Below, piece after piece: positions 23,363 through 32,582 of a DNA stretch of 35,242 nt. Within the stretch, counting starts at the first letter, position 1, and the number at the start of each line of letters is the position of its first letter. The notes below the pieces were generated by a model. The model was given only the letters and a program-made list of their open reading frames with translations, was not told the origin of the DNA and made no database searches. Source of the DNA: Pirellulales bacterium (GTDB lineage Bacteria; Planctomycetota; Planctomycetia; Pirellulales; DATAWG01). Location: the NCBI GenBank assembly GCA_036267355.1, contig DATAWG010000031.1, positions 1 to 35,242 on the forward strand, in the 5' to 3' direction. Position numbers and translations under genes: made by a program.

Positions 23363-25585
23363 ATGGACTTGAATCAGAAGCTAATGACGGCCTTCCAGAT
23401 CGAGCACGTCGAACATCTGGAACGAATCCGCGCGACGTTGACGAGGCTCGACGAGGCCTCGGCCGATCCTGACGGCTCGGAGTTCGAAGAAGCCTTTCGC
23501 TGTGCGCATAGCCTCAAGGGGGCCGCGCGCATCATCGGGCTGTCGATCGTGGAATCTCTGGCTCATCGACTCGAAAGTCTTTTCGCTCGGATTCGAGGCT
23601 CATCCGCCGCGCTGGACAAAGAGATTATTGGGCTCGTTCGTTTGACGCTCGACTCGATCGAGGATGCGGCAGCCGCCTCGTTTCGCGGTGAGACATTGGA
23701 GCCGCCGCGGCGGATCATGGAAGAACTCGATCGAATTCTCGGCGCCGAAGCGACGCCCGCGCCCGACAAATCGATCGCCGCTCCTCGATTGGCCGATCCG
23801 CCTCCGACGCCTGAAGAGTCGGGGCAGCATGCCGCGCCGCGGCCCGTCGAAAGCGTACGGCTTAGCGCCGAAAGTCTCGACCGCTTGCTGCAATCCAGTG
23901 CGCAACTCGTGACGGCAAGCCGACAGCAAGAAGTGCTGGCCCGAGAAATGCAGCGCCTGGCACGCGACATCGCCGCATTCGACAAGCGGCGAACGGCCGC
24001 GACGCACTTTGCTGCCAACCATCGTCGCCGCAATCGGCGCGCGACGACGACGGCGTGCATCGACGAGCGCCGCGGCCTGCTCGAGGATCAGTTTCATTCA
24101 ATTTCACGACGCGTTCGATCCATTGCTCAGCTTCAGCAACAGAACTCATGGTCGCACCGGCTGCTCGCAGAACAGTTGCGTCAAGATGTCCGCCGGGCGC
24201 GAATGGTGCCGGCCGCCAGCGTGTTTCAAGGCTTTCGCAAGATGATGCGCGATTTGGCGCATGGCGAGAACAAGGATCTCGAATTTCGCATGGCCGGAAT
24301 GGAGACCGAGGCCGACCGAGCCGTCTTGCAAGCCCTCAAGGATACGGTCATGCATGTTTTGCGCAATGCAATCAGCCACGGCATCGAGCCCCCCGGTCAA
24401 CGGGTCGCCCTCGGCAAGCCATCGCTGGGCCAGATCGCGCTGAGCATTGAAGCCATCGGCAATCGATTGATCGTCGCCGTCGAAGACGACGGCCAAGGTA
24501 TCGACGTGGCGCGGGTGTCGCAAGCTGCGGCCAGGCAGGGATTGCCTTCGCATGCCAGTGGCCAAGCGTGGACCGATGCGGAGTTGCTGAAGCTTCTGGT
24601 GCGTCCCGGCTTTTCCACCTGCGACACGATAACCGAACTGTCAGGCCGCGGACTGGGGCTCGCCATCGCCTACGAAACCGTGTCCCGCCTCCAAGGTCGG
24701 ATCGAGGTTCGACCACGGGACGGCGGCGGGACCGTCGTTTGGCTCGCCGTTCCCATGGCCGTTTCCACGCACCGGCTATTACTGGTCTCGTGCCAGGGAC
24801 AGACGTTCGGGATTCCGCTCGCCGGGATCGAAACCGTCCTCCGCCTCAATCGCGATGCCGTCGAAAGCCTCGAAGGACGGCCAATGGTTTCGCTCAATGG
24901 CCAACTGGCGCCCATCGTGAGCTTGGGGACGTTGCTCGAGTTGACCGGCGCCGACTCCGCAATGGAAGCCGAAAGCCTGGTGCTGATGGTCCTCGCATCC
25001 GGTTCCCGCCGAATGGCCGTAGCCGTCGATTCGCTGCTGTTGGAGCGGGATGCAGTGATCCAGCGGATCGGTCCGCCGGCGGCACAAGCGGCTCACTTTT
25101 CCGGTGGAATCGTGCAAGAGGACGGCTCGATCTCGCTCGTGCTCGACCCATCCGAATTGATTGAGCGATCCAAATTCACCCGCCTGCCGATCGGTTTCAA
25201 AAACGAAACCGTCGAGAAACAATCGCCGACGATTCTGGTCGTCGACGACTCCGTCACCACTCGCACCCTGGAAACCAATATCTTGCAGTCGCACGGCTAC
25301 GAAGTGCGCATCGCGATCGACGGGATCGAGGCGCTGAGTCGATTGCGCGCCGAACATGTCGATCTGGTTATTTCCGATATCCAAATGCCTCGCTTGGACG
25401 GTTTCGGATTGCTCGAGGCGATCAAGAAGGATGCGAGCCTCAGCGCACTGCCCGTGATTATCGTCAGCTCGATGGACAGTCGCGACGACCAACAGCGTGG
25501 GCTCAAGCTCGGCGCCGATGCCTACATCGTGAAGCGCGACTTCGACCATCAAGAGCTTTTGCAAACCATCCAGCAAATTTTGTAG
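23363..25585 (+). CDS. cheA: Hybrid CheA histidine kinase with C-terminal receiver
   Basis: The protein has 740 residues. The Hpt (P1) domain has His49 in CAHSLKGAARIIG. There is no recognisable CheY-binding P2 domain, only a Pro-rich linker (130-165). The dimerisation part (165-300) contains LSAESLDRLLQSSAQLV and RRARMVPAASVFQGFRKMMRD. The ATPase has its N box HVLRNAISHGIE (331-342), EDDGQGID (374-381) and GRGLGLAI (428-435). A CheW-like domain (468-605) and a receiver (622-740) follow, with Asp672 in VISDIQMPRLDG and Lys724. CheA-receiver fusions typify WspE/FrzE-type systems. The tandem basic stretch HFAANHRRRNRRATTT (215-230) is an odd insertion. It is expected to phosphorylate its own receiver, CheB and the stand-alone receivers. 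Confidence 0.96.
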   Translation: MDLNQKLMTAFQIEHVEHLERIRATLTRLDEASADPDGSEFEEAFRCAHSLKGAARIIGLSIVESLAHRLESLFARIRGSSAALDKEIIGLVRLTLDSIEDAAAASFRGETLEPPRRIMEELDRILGAEATPAPDKSIAAPRLADPPPTPEESGQHAAPRPVESVRLSAESLDRLLQSSAQLVTASRQQEVLAREMQRLARDIAAFDKRRTAATHFAANHRRRNRRATTTACIDERRGLLEDQFHSISRRVRSIAQLQQQNSWSHRLLAEQLRQDVRRARMVPAASVFQGFRKMMRDLAHGENKDLEFRMAGMETEADRAVLQALKDTVMHVLRNAISHGIEPPGQRVALGKPSLGQIALSIEAIGNRLIVAVEDDGQGIDVARVSQAAARQGLPSHASGQAWTDAELLKLLVRPGFSTCDTITELSGRGLGLAIAYETVSRLQGRIEVRPRDGGGTVVWLAVPMAVSTHRLLLVSCQGQTFGIPLAGIETVLRLNRDAVESLEGRPMVSLNGQLAPIVSLGTLLELTGADSAMEAESLVLMVLASGSRRMAVAVDSLLLERDAVIQRIGPPAAQAAHFSGGIVQEDGSISLVLDPSELIERSKFTRLPIGFKNETVEKQSPTILVVDDSVTTRTLETNILQSHGYEVRIAIDGIEALSRLRAEHVDLVISDIQMPRLDGFGLLEAIKKDASLSALPVIIVSSMDSRDDQQRGLKLGADAYIVKRDFDHQELLQTIQQIL

Positions 25586-25602
25586 CCGATCGCGGCAAAG
25601 AA

Positions 25603-26784
25603 ATGGACGTGAATTGCATGACACCGTTTGCGCCAAAATGTGTGGCCCATTCGAAGGCCCGGGTCATGATCGTGGAAGACTCGAGCGTCGTGCAAGAGTT
25701 GCTCCGGCATTTGATTGCGGCGGATCCGCGTTTGGAAGTCGTGGCGTGCGTGAAAAGCGGCGAGGAGGCAATCCGTCTTTTGGATCGTGTCTTGCCCGAC
25801 GTGATTTCACTTGATATCCGTTTGCCGGGGATGAACGGTCTGGAGACGGCGCAACATATCATGGCCAAGCTCCCGACGCCGATCGTCGTCGTCTCCGCCA
25901 GTGTCGAAGCCGACGACCTGCGAATTTCGATCAGTGCGCTTCGGGCCGGCGCGCTGGCGGTCGTGGAAAAGCCCATCGCAGCCAGCAACGACGATTACCG
26001 CCGGCTCGGCGGTCATCTTTGCACGCAACTGGCCCTGATGAGCCGCGTGAAAGTCGTGCGCCAGCGGATCGATCGCGGACTGCGATTCGGCAAGCCGGCG
26101 CCAGAACTGGTTTCCAGCGGACGGCCCCTCAAGCCGGTGATTTCAGCGCGGGCTCGGCCGGCCGAAGGTCTTCGCTTTTCGGTTTTGGGGTTGGCGGCGT
26201 CGACGGGCGGACCGGGCGCCCTGCAAACACTTTTGACGGGATTGAATGCTGACTTTCCGCTTCCGATCGTCTTGGTGCAGCATATCGCCGAAGGATTTTC
26301 CGACGGCTTCATTTCCTGGCTTGACGAGGTGGTTCCAGCCTTATCCGTGAAGGTGGCCAAGGCGGGCGAACTGCTTCGTCCAGGATTCGTCTATGTCGCT
26401 CCGGCAGATCGGCACGTTCAAATCGACAATTGCCGGCTCATGCTGAACCACGGAAAGATGGTCAGCGGCCAGCGGCCTTCCGCGACCGTCCTGTTTGCAT
26501 CGATGGCGCGCAGCCTCGGACCCGCCGCGCTCGCCGTCTTGCTCACTGGAATGGGCGACGACGGTGCGGCTGGTTTGAAGGACGTCTTCGATGCCGGCGG
26601 CTATACGATCGCGGAGGACGCGAGCACGGCTGTCGTCTATGGTATGCCGAGAGCCGCCGCTCAATTGGGCGCCGTCAACGAAATGTTGCCGCTTGACAAG
26701 ATCAGCCGGCGGTTGCAGGAAATAACCCGTATCGAAGCTTCCCCGACATCCGGCAATGCTTCCATCGTCGCGAGAAGTCGTTAA
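25603..26784 (+). CDS. cheB: CheB receptor methylesterase/glutamine deamidase
   Basis: The protein has 393 residues. The receiver domain (19-135) has MIVEDSS, Asp71 in VISLDIRLPGMNG, and Lys123 in VEKPIA. The linker is long (135-190). The catalytic domain has the Ser-His-Asp triad: Ser200 in GLAASTGGPGAL, His227 in VLVQHIAEGFS, and Asp320 in LTGMGDDGAAGL. It removes methyl groups from the receptor when phosphorylated, opposing CheR. It sits 17 bases after cheA and 27 before the next kinase gene. The order after cheA matches Wsp (wspE-wspF). An in-frame ATG five codons later could also serve. Confidence 0.96.
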   Translation: MDVNCMTPFAPKCVAHSKARVMIVEDSSVVQELLRHLIAADPRLEVVACVKSGEEAIRLLDRVLPDVISLDIRLPGMNGLETAQHIMAKLPTPIVVVSASVEADDLRISISALRAGALAVVEKPIAASNDDYRRLGGHLCTQLALMSRVKVVRQRIDRGLRFGKPAPELVSSGRPLKPVISARARPAEGLRFSVLGLAASTGGPGALQTLLTGLNADFPLPIVLVQHIAEGFSDGFISWLDEVVPALSVKVAKAGELLRPGFVYVAPADRHVQIDNCRLMLNHGKMVSGQRPSATVLFASMARSLGPAALAVLLTGMGDDGAAGLKDVFDAGGYTIAEDASTAVVYGMPRAAAQLGAVNEMLPLDKISRRLQEITRIEASPTSGNASIVARSR

Positions 26785-26811
26785 GAACACCCGCTCGTTA
26801 AAGGTAATGTC

Positions 26812-28635
26812 ATGCAGCCCATCGACTCGACGTGTCATATCTTGCTTGTGGAAGATTCACGCACGCAAGCGACAAATCTGGTGGAATCACTTTCGCGCCA
26901 TGGCTGGACGGTGGAATGGGTGTTCACGGCCGAAGCTGCGATGGAACGCATCCACCAGGCGGATTTCGATCTTATCGTACTGGATTATTACTTGCCCGGT
27001 ATGCGCGGCGATGCGCTCTGTCGGAAGATTCGCCTCAGTACGGGCGCGCGCGACCTGCCGATCCTGATCCTGACGGCCGAGAACACCCAGACCGCGGAAG
27101 TGCACCTGCTGGAAAGCGGGGCGGACGACTTCGTCCTGAAATCGGCGGACGAAGATATTTTGCTGGCTCGCATTCGGGCACTGCTGACAAAATCGAGGAA
27201 CAAAATGCCGGTTTTCAGCGGCGCGGATATTCCCATTCGCGCCACGCGCATTCTTACGATCGACGACAGTGCAACCTACCAGGAATATCTGGCCGGCGAA
27301 TTGGAACAGGAAGGATATCATGTCGAAAGGGCGACAACGGGACGCGTGGGCCTGGATCGCCTCGCGTCGGTCGACTTCGATTGCGTAATCGTCGATTTGG
27401 TCATGCCGGACCTCGACGGAATCGAGGTCTGCCGCCGCATCGCCGAATTGCGAACGACGGCGAATAATCTGATCGCCGTGCTGATGCTCACCGGCCGCGA
27501 GAACAAAGAGGAACTGACCCAGGCCTTGGAAGCGGGAGCCGACGATTTCGTCGGCAAGTCGTCTGAAATGGCCGTCTTGAAGAGCCGCATCCGAGCGTTG
27601 CTGCGCCGAAAACTCCTCCAAGAAGAGAATCGCCGAATAATCGAGCAGCTCAAGACGAAGGAAGTTGAAATGCTGCGAGCCCGTGCCGACGCCGAGGTCG
27701 CCGAGGCGAAGGCGAAGCTAAACGACGAACTCGAGCTACGCGTCAAACTACGAACGGCTGAATTGGCCGCCGCGAATCACGATCTGGCAGCCAAAAGCCG
27801 CGAAAACGAAATGTTCGTCTACAGCGTCTCGCATGATTTGCGGTCCCCGTTGGTCAACTTGCAAGGATTCAGCAACGAGTTGAATTCCTCATGCGGAGAA
27901 TTTCGCCAAATTCTCGCCGAACCTGAATTGCCGGCAAACCTGCGCCTTCGCTGCCTGTCATTGCTCGACGGAGAGATGGCCGAGGCTCTCCGCTTCATTC
28001 AGACGGCCGTCAAGCGACTCAGCACGAATATCGACTCGCTGCTCCGGCTTTCCCGCGTGGGACGAGTGGAGTTTCAATGCCAGGCGGTCGATGTCCAATC
28101 CGTCGTCGAGCGGATTGTCATTGCCATGAACGACACGATCCGTCGGCGCGGAGCTGAAGTGCTCGTGTCGCATTTGCCGCCGGTCTGGGGCGATCCGGCG
28201 GCGATCGAACAGATCTTCGCAAATCTCATCGGCAATGCCGTCAATTATCTAAGTCCCGATCGGCCTGGAAGGCTCGAGATTGGGCTCCATGCGAAATCGG
28301 AGAAGTCTGCAAACCCCGCGCAAACTGGAATGCAAACATATTTCGTCCGCGACAACGGCATGGGGATCCCCGCGTCGTATGCGAACAAGGTGTTTCAGAT
28401 ATTCCAGCGCATGCACCCCACGCTCGCCCAGGGCGAAGGGATCGGCTTGGCGCTGACGCGCCGCGTCGTCGAACGCCACGGAGGCCGGATCTGGTTCGAG
28501 TCTGCGGAGGCCGTCGGCACGACATTCTTCGTAAGCCTGTCGGCTCTTGCCGACACACCACTCGCCGCCGGCGCGCCGGCGTGCGTTCCGCAGCAACCGA
28601 ACCTTACCGTCAGCTTCGCTGCCGAGAGCGCCTAA
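26812..28635 (+). CDS. Double-receiver histidine kinase (receiver - receiver - HisKA - HATPase)
   Basis: The protein has 607 residues and no membrane segment. Receiver 1 (8-125) has Asp58 in IVLDYYLPGMRG and Lys110. Receiver 2 (146-265) has Asp195 in VIVDLVMPDLDG and Lys249. A charged coiled coil (270-330) leads to HisKA with His341 in YSVSHDLRSPL, of the bacteriophytochrome-like 'SHDL(R/K)(S/T)PL' type. The ATPase is intact: ANLIGNAVNYL, DNGMGIP, GEGIGLAL. The C-terminal 20 residues are Pro/Ala-rich. AAAGG lies eight bases before the ATG. It occupies the place where wspR (a receiver-diguanylate cyclase) stands in Wsp operons. It probably receives phosphate from CheA on a receiver and acts as a secondary kinase (inference). 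Confidence 0.92.
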   Translation: MQPIDSTCHILLVEDSRTQATNLVESLSRHGWTVEWVFTAEAAMERIHQADFDLIVLDYYLPGMRGDALCRKIRLSTGARDLPILILTAENTQTAEVHLLESGADDFVLKSADEDILLARIRALLTKSRNKMPVFSGADIPIRATRILTIDDSATYQEYLAGELEQEGYHVERATTGRVGLDRLASVDFDCVIVDLVMPDLDGIEVCRRIAELRTTANNLIAVLMLTGRENKEELTQALEAGADDFVGKSSEMAVLKSRIRALLRRKLLQEENRRIIEQLKTKEVEMLRARADAEVAEAKAKLNDELELRVKLRTAELAAANHDLAAKSRENEMFVYSVSHDLRSPLVNLQGFSNELNSSCGEFRQILAEPELPANLRLRCLSLLDGEMAEALRFIQTAVKRLSTNIDSLLRLSRVGRVEFQCQAVDVQSVVERIVIAMNDTIRRRGAEVLVSHLPPVWGDPAAIEQIFANLIGNAVNYLSPDRPGRLEIGLHAKSEKSANPAQTGMQTYFVRDNGMGIPASYANKVFQIFQRMHPTLAQGEGIGLALTRRVVERHGGRIWFESAEAVGTTFFVSLSALADTPLAAGAPACVPQQPNLTVSFAAESA

Positions 28636-28644
28636 GGATCTCCG

Positions 28645-30594
28645 ATGGACCACGACGACCGAGGCACGATTTTAATCGTCGAAGATGATTACGGCACGGC
28701 ATTGCTCCATCGCAATTGCCTCGAGCGCCGCGGCTTTGCCGCGATTAGCGTCGCGACGGTGGAGGACGCGATGCGAGTCCTACGACAAGAAAATGTCCAA
28801 CTGATCGTGCTCGACCACCATCTTTCGGACGGCACCACGGGCGTCGATTTCTGCGAGCGGCTGACGGCCCAAAGCTCCGCTGTCCCCGTTGTCATCGTGA
28901 CCGGCTACACCCAAGAGACGACGGCCGTCGAGGCCCTGCGAGCGGGCGTCCGCGATTTCATTACCAAATCTCCCGACTACCTCGACTACCTTCCGGAAGC
29001 GGTCGAGCGTGTGCTGCGGCAGGTTCACGTCGAGCGCCAGCTTTCCGACTCCGAATCTCGATTCGCAGCCATTATCAATTCTTCGCAGGATGCCATTGTT
29101 GCGATCGACGACCAGCACATTATCACACTATTCAATCCCGCCGCGGAAGAAATCTTCCGGTGTAAGCATGCCAACGCTATTGGCACCTCGGTGAAACAGT
29201 TTCTACCCGATGAAGTGTCATTCGCCTCCGGCACACCCGCGTTTCAATCGCATTCGATGGTGACCGCGAATGCTTGCGCGCCGCGATGGCGCGTCGATGG
29301 CACATGTGCAGATGGAACCATCGTGCCGCTGGAAGTGGCCGTCTCACATTGGGTCGAACGGGACAAGACATTCTCGACCCTCTTGATCCGCGATATCTCG
29401 CGCCAAAAGTATGCCGATGATGCGCTTCGGGCCAGCGAAAAGCGGTTTCGCGCTTTCATGGACAACGGCCCGGCGGTCGCGTTCATCAAAGATCGCGAAG
29501 GAAGATACCTGTATGTCAACCGGAAATTCACGGAAGTGTTCAAGCGGACACTGCACGAAGTGGAAGGCAAAACCGTTGCCGACATCTTTCCACCCTCGGT
29601 GGCGAAACAGATGGCCGACAACGACCGCGCGGTCGCCAGCGCCGTGACGGTGATGCGGCAAGCAGAGATGGTGCCCACTCCAGACGGAGAGGAACGACTC
29701 TGGATGACTTTCCGCTTTGCTTTCGAAAGTTCGTCGGGCAACCTGCTGATCGGCGGCGTCGCAATCGACGTAACCACCGAACGCCGCACCGAAGAGGGGC
29801 TTCGCCTGCGCGAGGACCAGCTTCGAAGGGCCCAGAAGATGGACGCCGTCGGCATCCTGGCCGGAGGAATCGCCCACGAATTCAACAACATTCTTCAAGT
29901 CATACAGGGTCATGCCACCTTTGCAATCCAAGGGTTGGCTGAAAACGATCCGCGCTTCCAAGATCTGGAACAACTGCTCAAGGCCGCCGAGCATGCTTCC
30001 GTTCTGACAAAGCAAATGCTTAGGTTCGGACGGCGCCAATTGCTTCAGCTTGCTGAAGTAGACCTCAACCAGTTGGTCCAAGATCTCGCCAAGATGATCC
30101 GGCCGCTGGCGGCGCCAAATGTGAAAGTCGAAGTCGCGGTGGACGACGATATCGAGATCGTGCTCGCCGATTCAGACCAACTCCGCCAGGCCCTGATCAA
30201 TCTTTGTATCAACGCTCGCGATGCGATGCCCCAGGGAGGGAAATTGTTCCTCGAAACGGAACTCCACTTGAGCGATGGCGGAGTTCAGCCGACGCACCTC
30301 AAGTTGCGGTCCGGGCATTATGTCGTTATCCGAGTCGCCGACACCGGCCCCGGCATGACCGACACCATCAAAGAACACATCTTCGAGCCGTTCTTCACCA
30401 CGAAGGAAATCGGCAAGGGGACCGGCCTCGGCCTCGCGATGGTGTATGGCGTCGTCGAACAACATGCCGGCGCGATCAATGTGAAAAGTGAGCCCGGTCG
30501 CGGCAGCACGTTTGAAATCTTTTTGCCCTGCGGCGACGTTGGCGCCGTCACCGAGATTCGCCAGTTGGACGTCGTTGCCGGGCGAACTTACTGA
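28645..30594 (+). CDS. Receiver - PAS - PAS - histidine kinase
   Basis: The protein has 649 residues and is cytosolic. The receiver (8-125) has Asp57 in IVLDHHLSDGTTG and Lys108. PAS 1 (about 137-255) contains SSQDAIVAIDDQHIITLFNPAAEEIF. PAS 2 (263-380) contains YVNRKFTEVFKRTLHEVEG. The phospho-acceptor is His411 in GGIAHEFNNILQVI, an NtrB-like box. The ATPase has N519/N523 (LINLCINARDAMP), DTGPGM, and GKGTGLGLAMVYGVV. AAGGA overlaps the previous stop and sits six bases before the ATG, so the two genes are coupled. The PAS domains may read redox state or a small ligand; no cofactor residue can be named. The partner is probably the receiver-HDOD protein encoded next. Confidence 0.93.
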   Translation: MDHDDRGTILIVEDDYGTALLHRNCLERRGFAAISVATVEDAMRVLRQENVQLIVLDHHLSDGTTGVDFCERLTAQSSAVPVVIVTGYTQETTAVEALRAGVRDFITKSPDYLDYLPEAVERVLRQVHVERQLSDSESRFAAIINSSQDAIVAIDDQHIITLFNPAAEEIFRCKHANAIGTSVKQFLPDEVSFASGTPAFQSHSMVTANACAPRWRVDGTCADGTIVPLEVAVSHWVERDKTFSTLLIRDISRQKYADDALRASEKRFRAFMDNGPAVAFIKDREGRYLYVNRKFTEVFKRTLHEVEGKTVADIFPPSVAKQMADNDRAVASAVTVMRQAEMVPTPDGEERLWMTFRFAFESSSGNLLIGGVAIDVTTERRTEEGLRLREDQLRRAQKMDAVGILAGGIAHEFNNILQVIQGHATFAIQGLAENDPRFQDLEQLLKAAEHASVLTKQMLRFGRRQLLQLAEVDLNQLVQDLAKMIRPLAAPNVKVEVAVDDDIEIVLADSDQLRQALINLCINARDAMPQGGKLFLETELHLSDGGVQPTHLKLRSGHYVVIRVADTGPGMTDTIKEHIFEPFFTTKEIGKGTGLGLAMVYGVVEQHAGAINVKSEPGRGSTFEIFLPCGDVGAVTEIRQLDVVAGRTY

Positions 30595-30605
30595 GGAGTT
30601 CGGAC

Positions 30606-32291
30606 ATGAGCCAGTCATTAAAGGCCTTGGTCGTCGACGACGATGCCGCTGTTCGCCGACTGACAGCCCGGGCTTTGTGCGGCGAAGGCTTTTCTTGCGA
30701 TCTGGCCGGCGACGGACACGAAGCGGATACGAAACTGTGCTCGGGCACATACGACCTTGTCGTCACGGATTTGTGCATGCCAAACCGGCATGGGCACGCG
30801 TTTGCGTCCGAACTGGTAGAAACAGCGAACCGGCCGCTCGTCGTCGTGCTGACGGCGCTCTCCGATCCGCGGATGACCAAGGACCTGCTGACACGAGGCG
30901 TTGACGACGTTGTCCTCAAACCAGTCGACTACTCTGCATTTGCTGCGAAGCTACGCGCCCTCGTAAACCGCCGCACGGCGGCGCCGCAGTGCGCTGTCGG
31001 CACGGCCAGTGCGCCGTACGGTACCGTCCACGTGCCAGACGCTGCAGACAAGGCGTCCGCCTCGGCGCCCCTGACCTTGCGCGAATTCGAAACGCATCTC
31101 GCCAAGGTGGACCAAATACTCCCGCTGTCGCAAAATATCTTGAAGGTATCGCAACTGGCGCAATCACCGCAATGCAGTTCGCGCGAGCTGGCCACGGCCG
31201 TCGAAGACGAGGCCGCATTGGCAGTCGAGGTGTTGCGGCTGGCAAATAGTTGCCACTTCAAGCCGGGCGGCAGCCGACTCGTGGATCTCGTCGAGGCCAT
31301 CCCTCGCGTCGGCCATCGTCGCATCGGTGAGCTTGCCTTGTCGATGCATGCCGCACAACTTCTCAATTCCGGCAACCTCGCTTGGTTGAACCGCGACTTG
31401 GCGCGGCGACGCACCATTGCCGCCGGATTGGCGGCAGATCTTTTGATAGCGCAAGGAGAGCATTCGGCCATTCAAAATGGGTTGTTCCTATCCGCAAGCA
31501 TGCATGGCCTTGGTCGAGTCATGCTGGGCTTGATCTTCCCGCAGCTCTACGACGCCTTGGTCGCCAAGTGCCAGGAGCGCCACGAGACGCTGCAAGAGCA
31601 TGAATCTCGAGTGTTTCCGATGAGTCATGCAGCAGGCATGGCTCGCCTCTTGCAAGCATGGTCTGTGCCACCCGAAATCTATCAGCCGCTCCGATACTTG
31701 CTCGATGATTTCGACGCCACGGCTCAGTTCGCGGAACCCCTGCGGTCGAAAGTTGAATTGGTGAAGATTGCAGTTCTCTTAGGTTGGCTCGCCGCCGGAC
31801 CATGGGAATCGTGGGATTTGGTAGACCTTGGGCCGCACGCAGTATTCCAACGACTGCGCATCGCTGATCCAAAAGGCATTCTCGATCAGATCAGAGATAG
31901 CCTGAGTTCGCTGGCGGTTGGAACCAACTCATCGCCGTTGCCGGACGAATCTCCCCCTGAGCAGAAGACCGATTCGACGAAGCGCGAACTCCGTTATCGC
32001 ACGCTTTTCAGCCAACCATACGATCTGTTTTCCGAATTGATCATTGGAATGAACATGACAATCGTCGGAGCGCCTGTGCTCGACCGTCCGGCCGACAAAA
32101 TGGAAATTGTCAATTGCATGGCCGCGTCCCCAGTTCAAATTGCCGCATTTCGCAGATCGGAACGAAGCTCCAATTCGATCTTAGTCGGCAGCGCCCGACA
32201 ACTCGGCCAACACCGGTCAAAAATGCAGGTGATCCGTATGCCTATCAGTTGGGCGGCGGTGCGCTCCGCATGCGAGCAAGCAACAAACTGA
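30606..32291 (+). CDS. Receiver - HDOD domain protein
   Basis: The protein has 561 residues. The receiver (6-120) has VVDDDA, Asp55 in VVTDLCMPNRHG, and Lys105 in VLKPVD. A variable linker (120-150) is followed by an HDOD domain (about 155-370) with ILPLSQNILKVSQLAQS, LATAVEDEAALAVEVLRLAN, and GHRRIGELAL. HDOD is related to HD phosphohydrolases but lacks the His-Asp catalytic pair and serves in signalling. A tail of about 150 residues (410-561) matches nothing I recognise and includes SQPYDLFSELIIGMNMTIVG. GAGGAG lies seven bases before the ATG. It is the last gene of the run and the only one besides CheB with a receiver and a non-kinase output, so it is the likely effector. Confidence 0.9.
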   Translation: MSQSLKALVVDDDAAVRRLTARALCGEGFSCDLAGDGHEADTKLCSGTYDLVVTDLCMPNRHGHAFASELVETANRPLVVVLTALSDPRMTKDLLTRGVDDVVLKPVDYSAFAAKLRALVNRRTAAPQCAVGTASAPYGTVHVPDAADKASASAPLTLREFETHLAKVDQILPLSQNILKVSQLAQSPQCSSRELATAVEDEAALAVEVLRLANSCHFKPGGSRLVDLVEAIPRVGHRRIGELALSMHAAQLLNSGNLAWLNRDLARRRTIAAGLAADLLIAQGEHSAIQNGLFLSASMHGLGRVMLGLIFPQLYDALVAKCQERHETLQEHESRVFPMSHAAGMARLLQAWSVPPEIYQPLRYLLDDFDATAQFAEPLRSKVELVKIAVLLGWLAAGPWESWDLVDLGPHAVFQRLRIADPKGILDQIRDSLSSLAVGTNSSPLPDESPPEQKTDSTKRELRYRTLFSQPYDLFSELIIGMNMTIVGAPVLDRPADKMEIVNCMAASPVQIAAFRRSERSSNSILVGSARQLGQHRSKMQVIRMPISWAAVRSACEQATN

Positions 32292-32405
32292 TTGACAACC
32301 GGCCGCGGGCGACTGATCTGGCCTGTGATCGTCCTCCTTTTGATAGCCTTTGGCATTTGCTCGACCAAAAAGTCGCCATTGCTCACTCAGCAACAGGAAG
32401 ATTAG
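32292..32405 (+). CDS. Possible small hydrophobic peptide (speculative)
   Basis: A 37-codon frame starts at a TTG directly after the HDOD stop codon. It has a basic start (TTGRGR), a hydrophobic run LIWPVIVLLLIAFGIC and a polar tail (STKKSPLLTQQQED). The layout is that of a small membrane or lipoprotein-like peptide, but the residues before the Cys do not make a good lipobox and no ribosome site is present other than coupling. It could well be chance. Confidence 0.2.
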   Translation: MTTGRGRLIWPVIVLLLIAFGICSTKKSPLLTQQQED

Positions 32406-32486
32406 ACGCAGCCACGCCGCCCGCGTTTCCATCGGCCTGCATTGGTCGGATCATTTGAGACGTCCACAAACGACAAGTCCTTGAGG

Positions 32487-32582
32487 CTCGGCCGGAAAAT
32501 AACGTCTCCACAGACCCGCCTCCCCTTGCGGGAGAGGGCAGGGTGTGCGGTTCGAAAAGCGGAAGTTATTTTTCGGCCGACC
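32487..32582. mobile_element. 96-bp terminal-inverted-repeat (MITE-like) element
   Basis: The ends are GCTCGGCCGGAAAATAACGT (32486/7-32505) and, inverted, GGTCGGCCGAAAAATAACTT (32582-32563). They match at 17 of 20 positions. The core holds CCTCCCCTTGCGGGAGAGGG, itself able to fold. There is no reading frame. The right end abuts the point where the minus-strand integrase remnant stops being integrase-like. The size and end structure fit a small non-autonomous transposable element; a stable RNA hairpin or terminator is the alternative. Confidence 0.5.
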
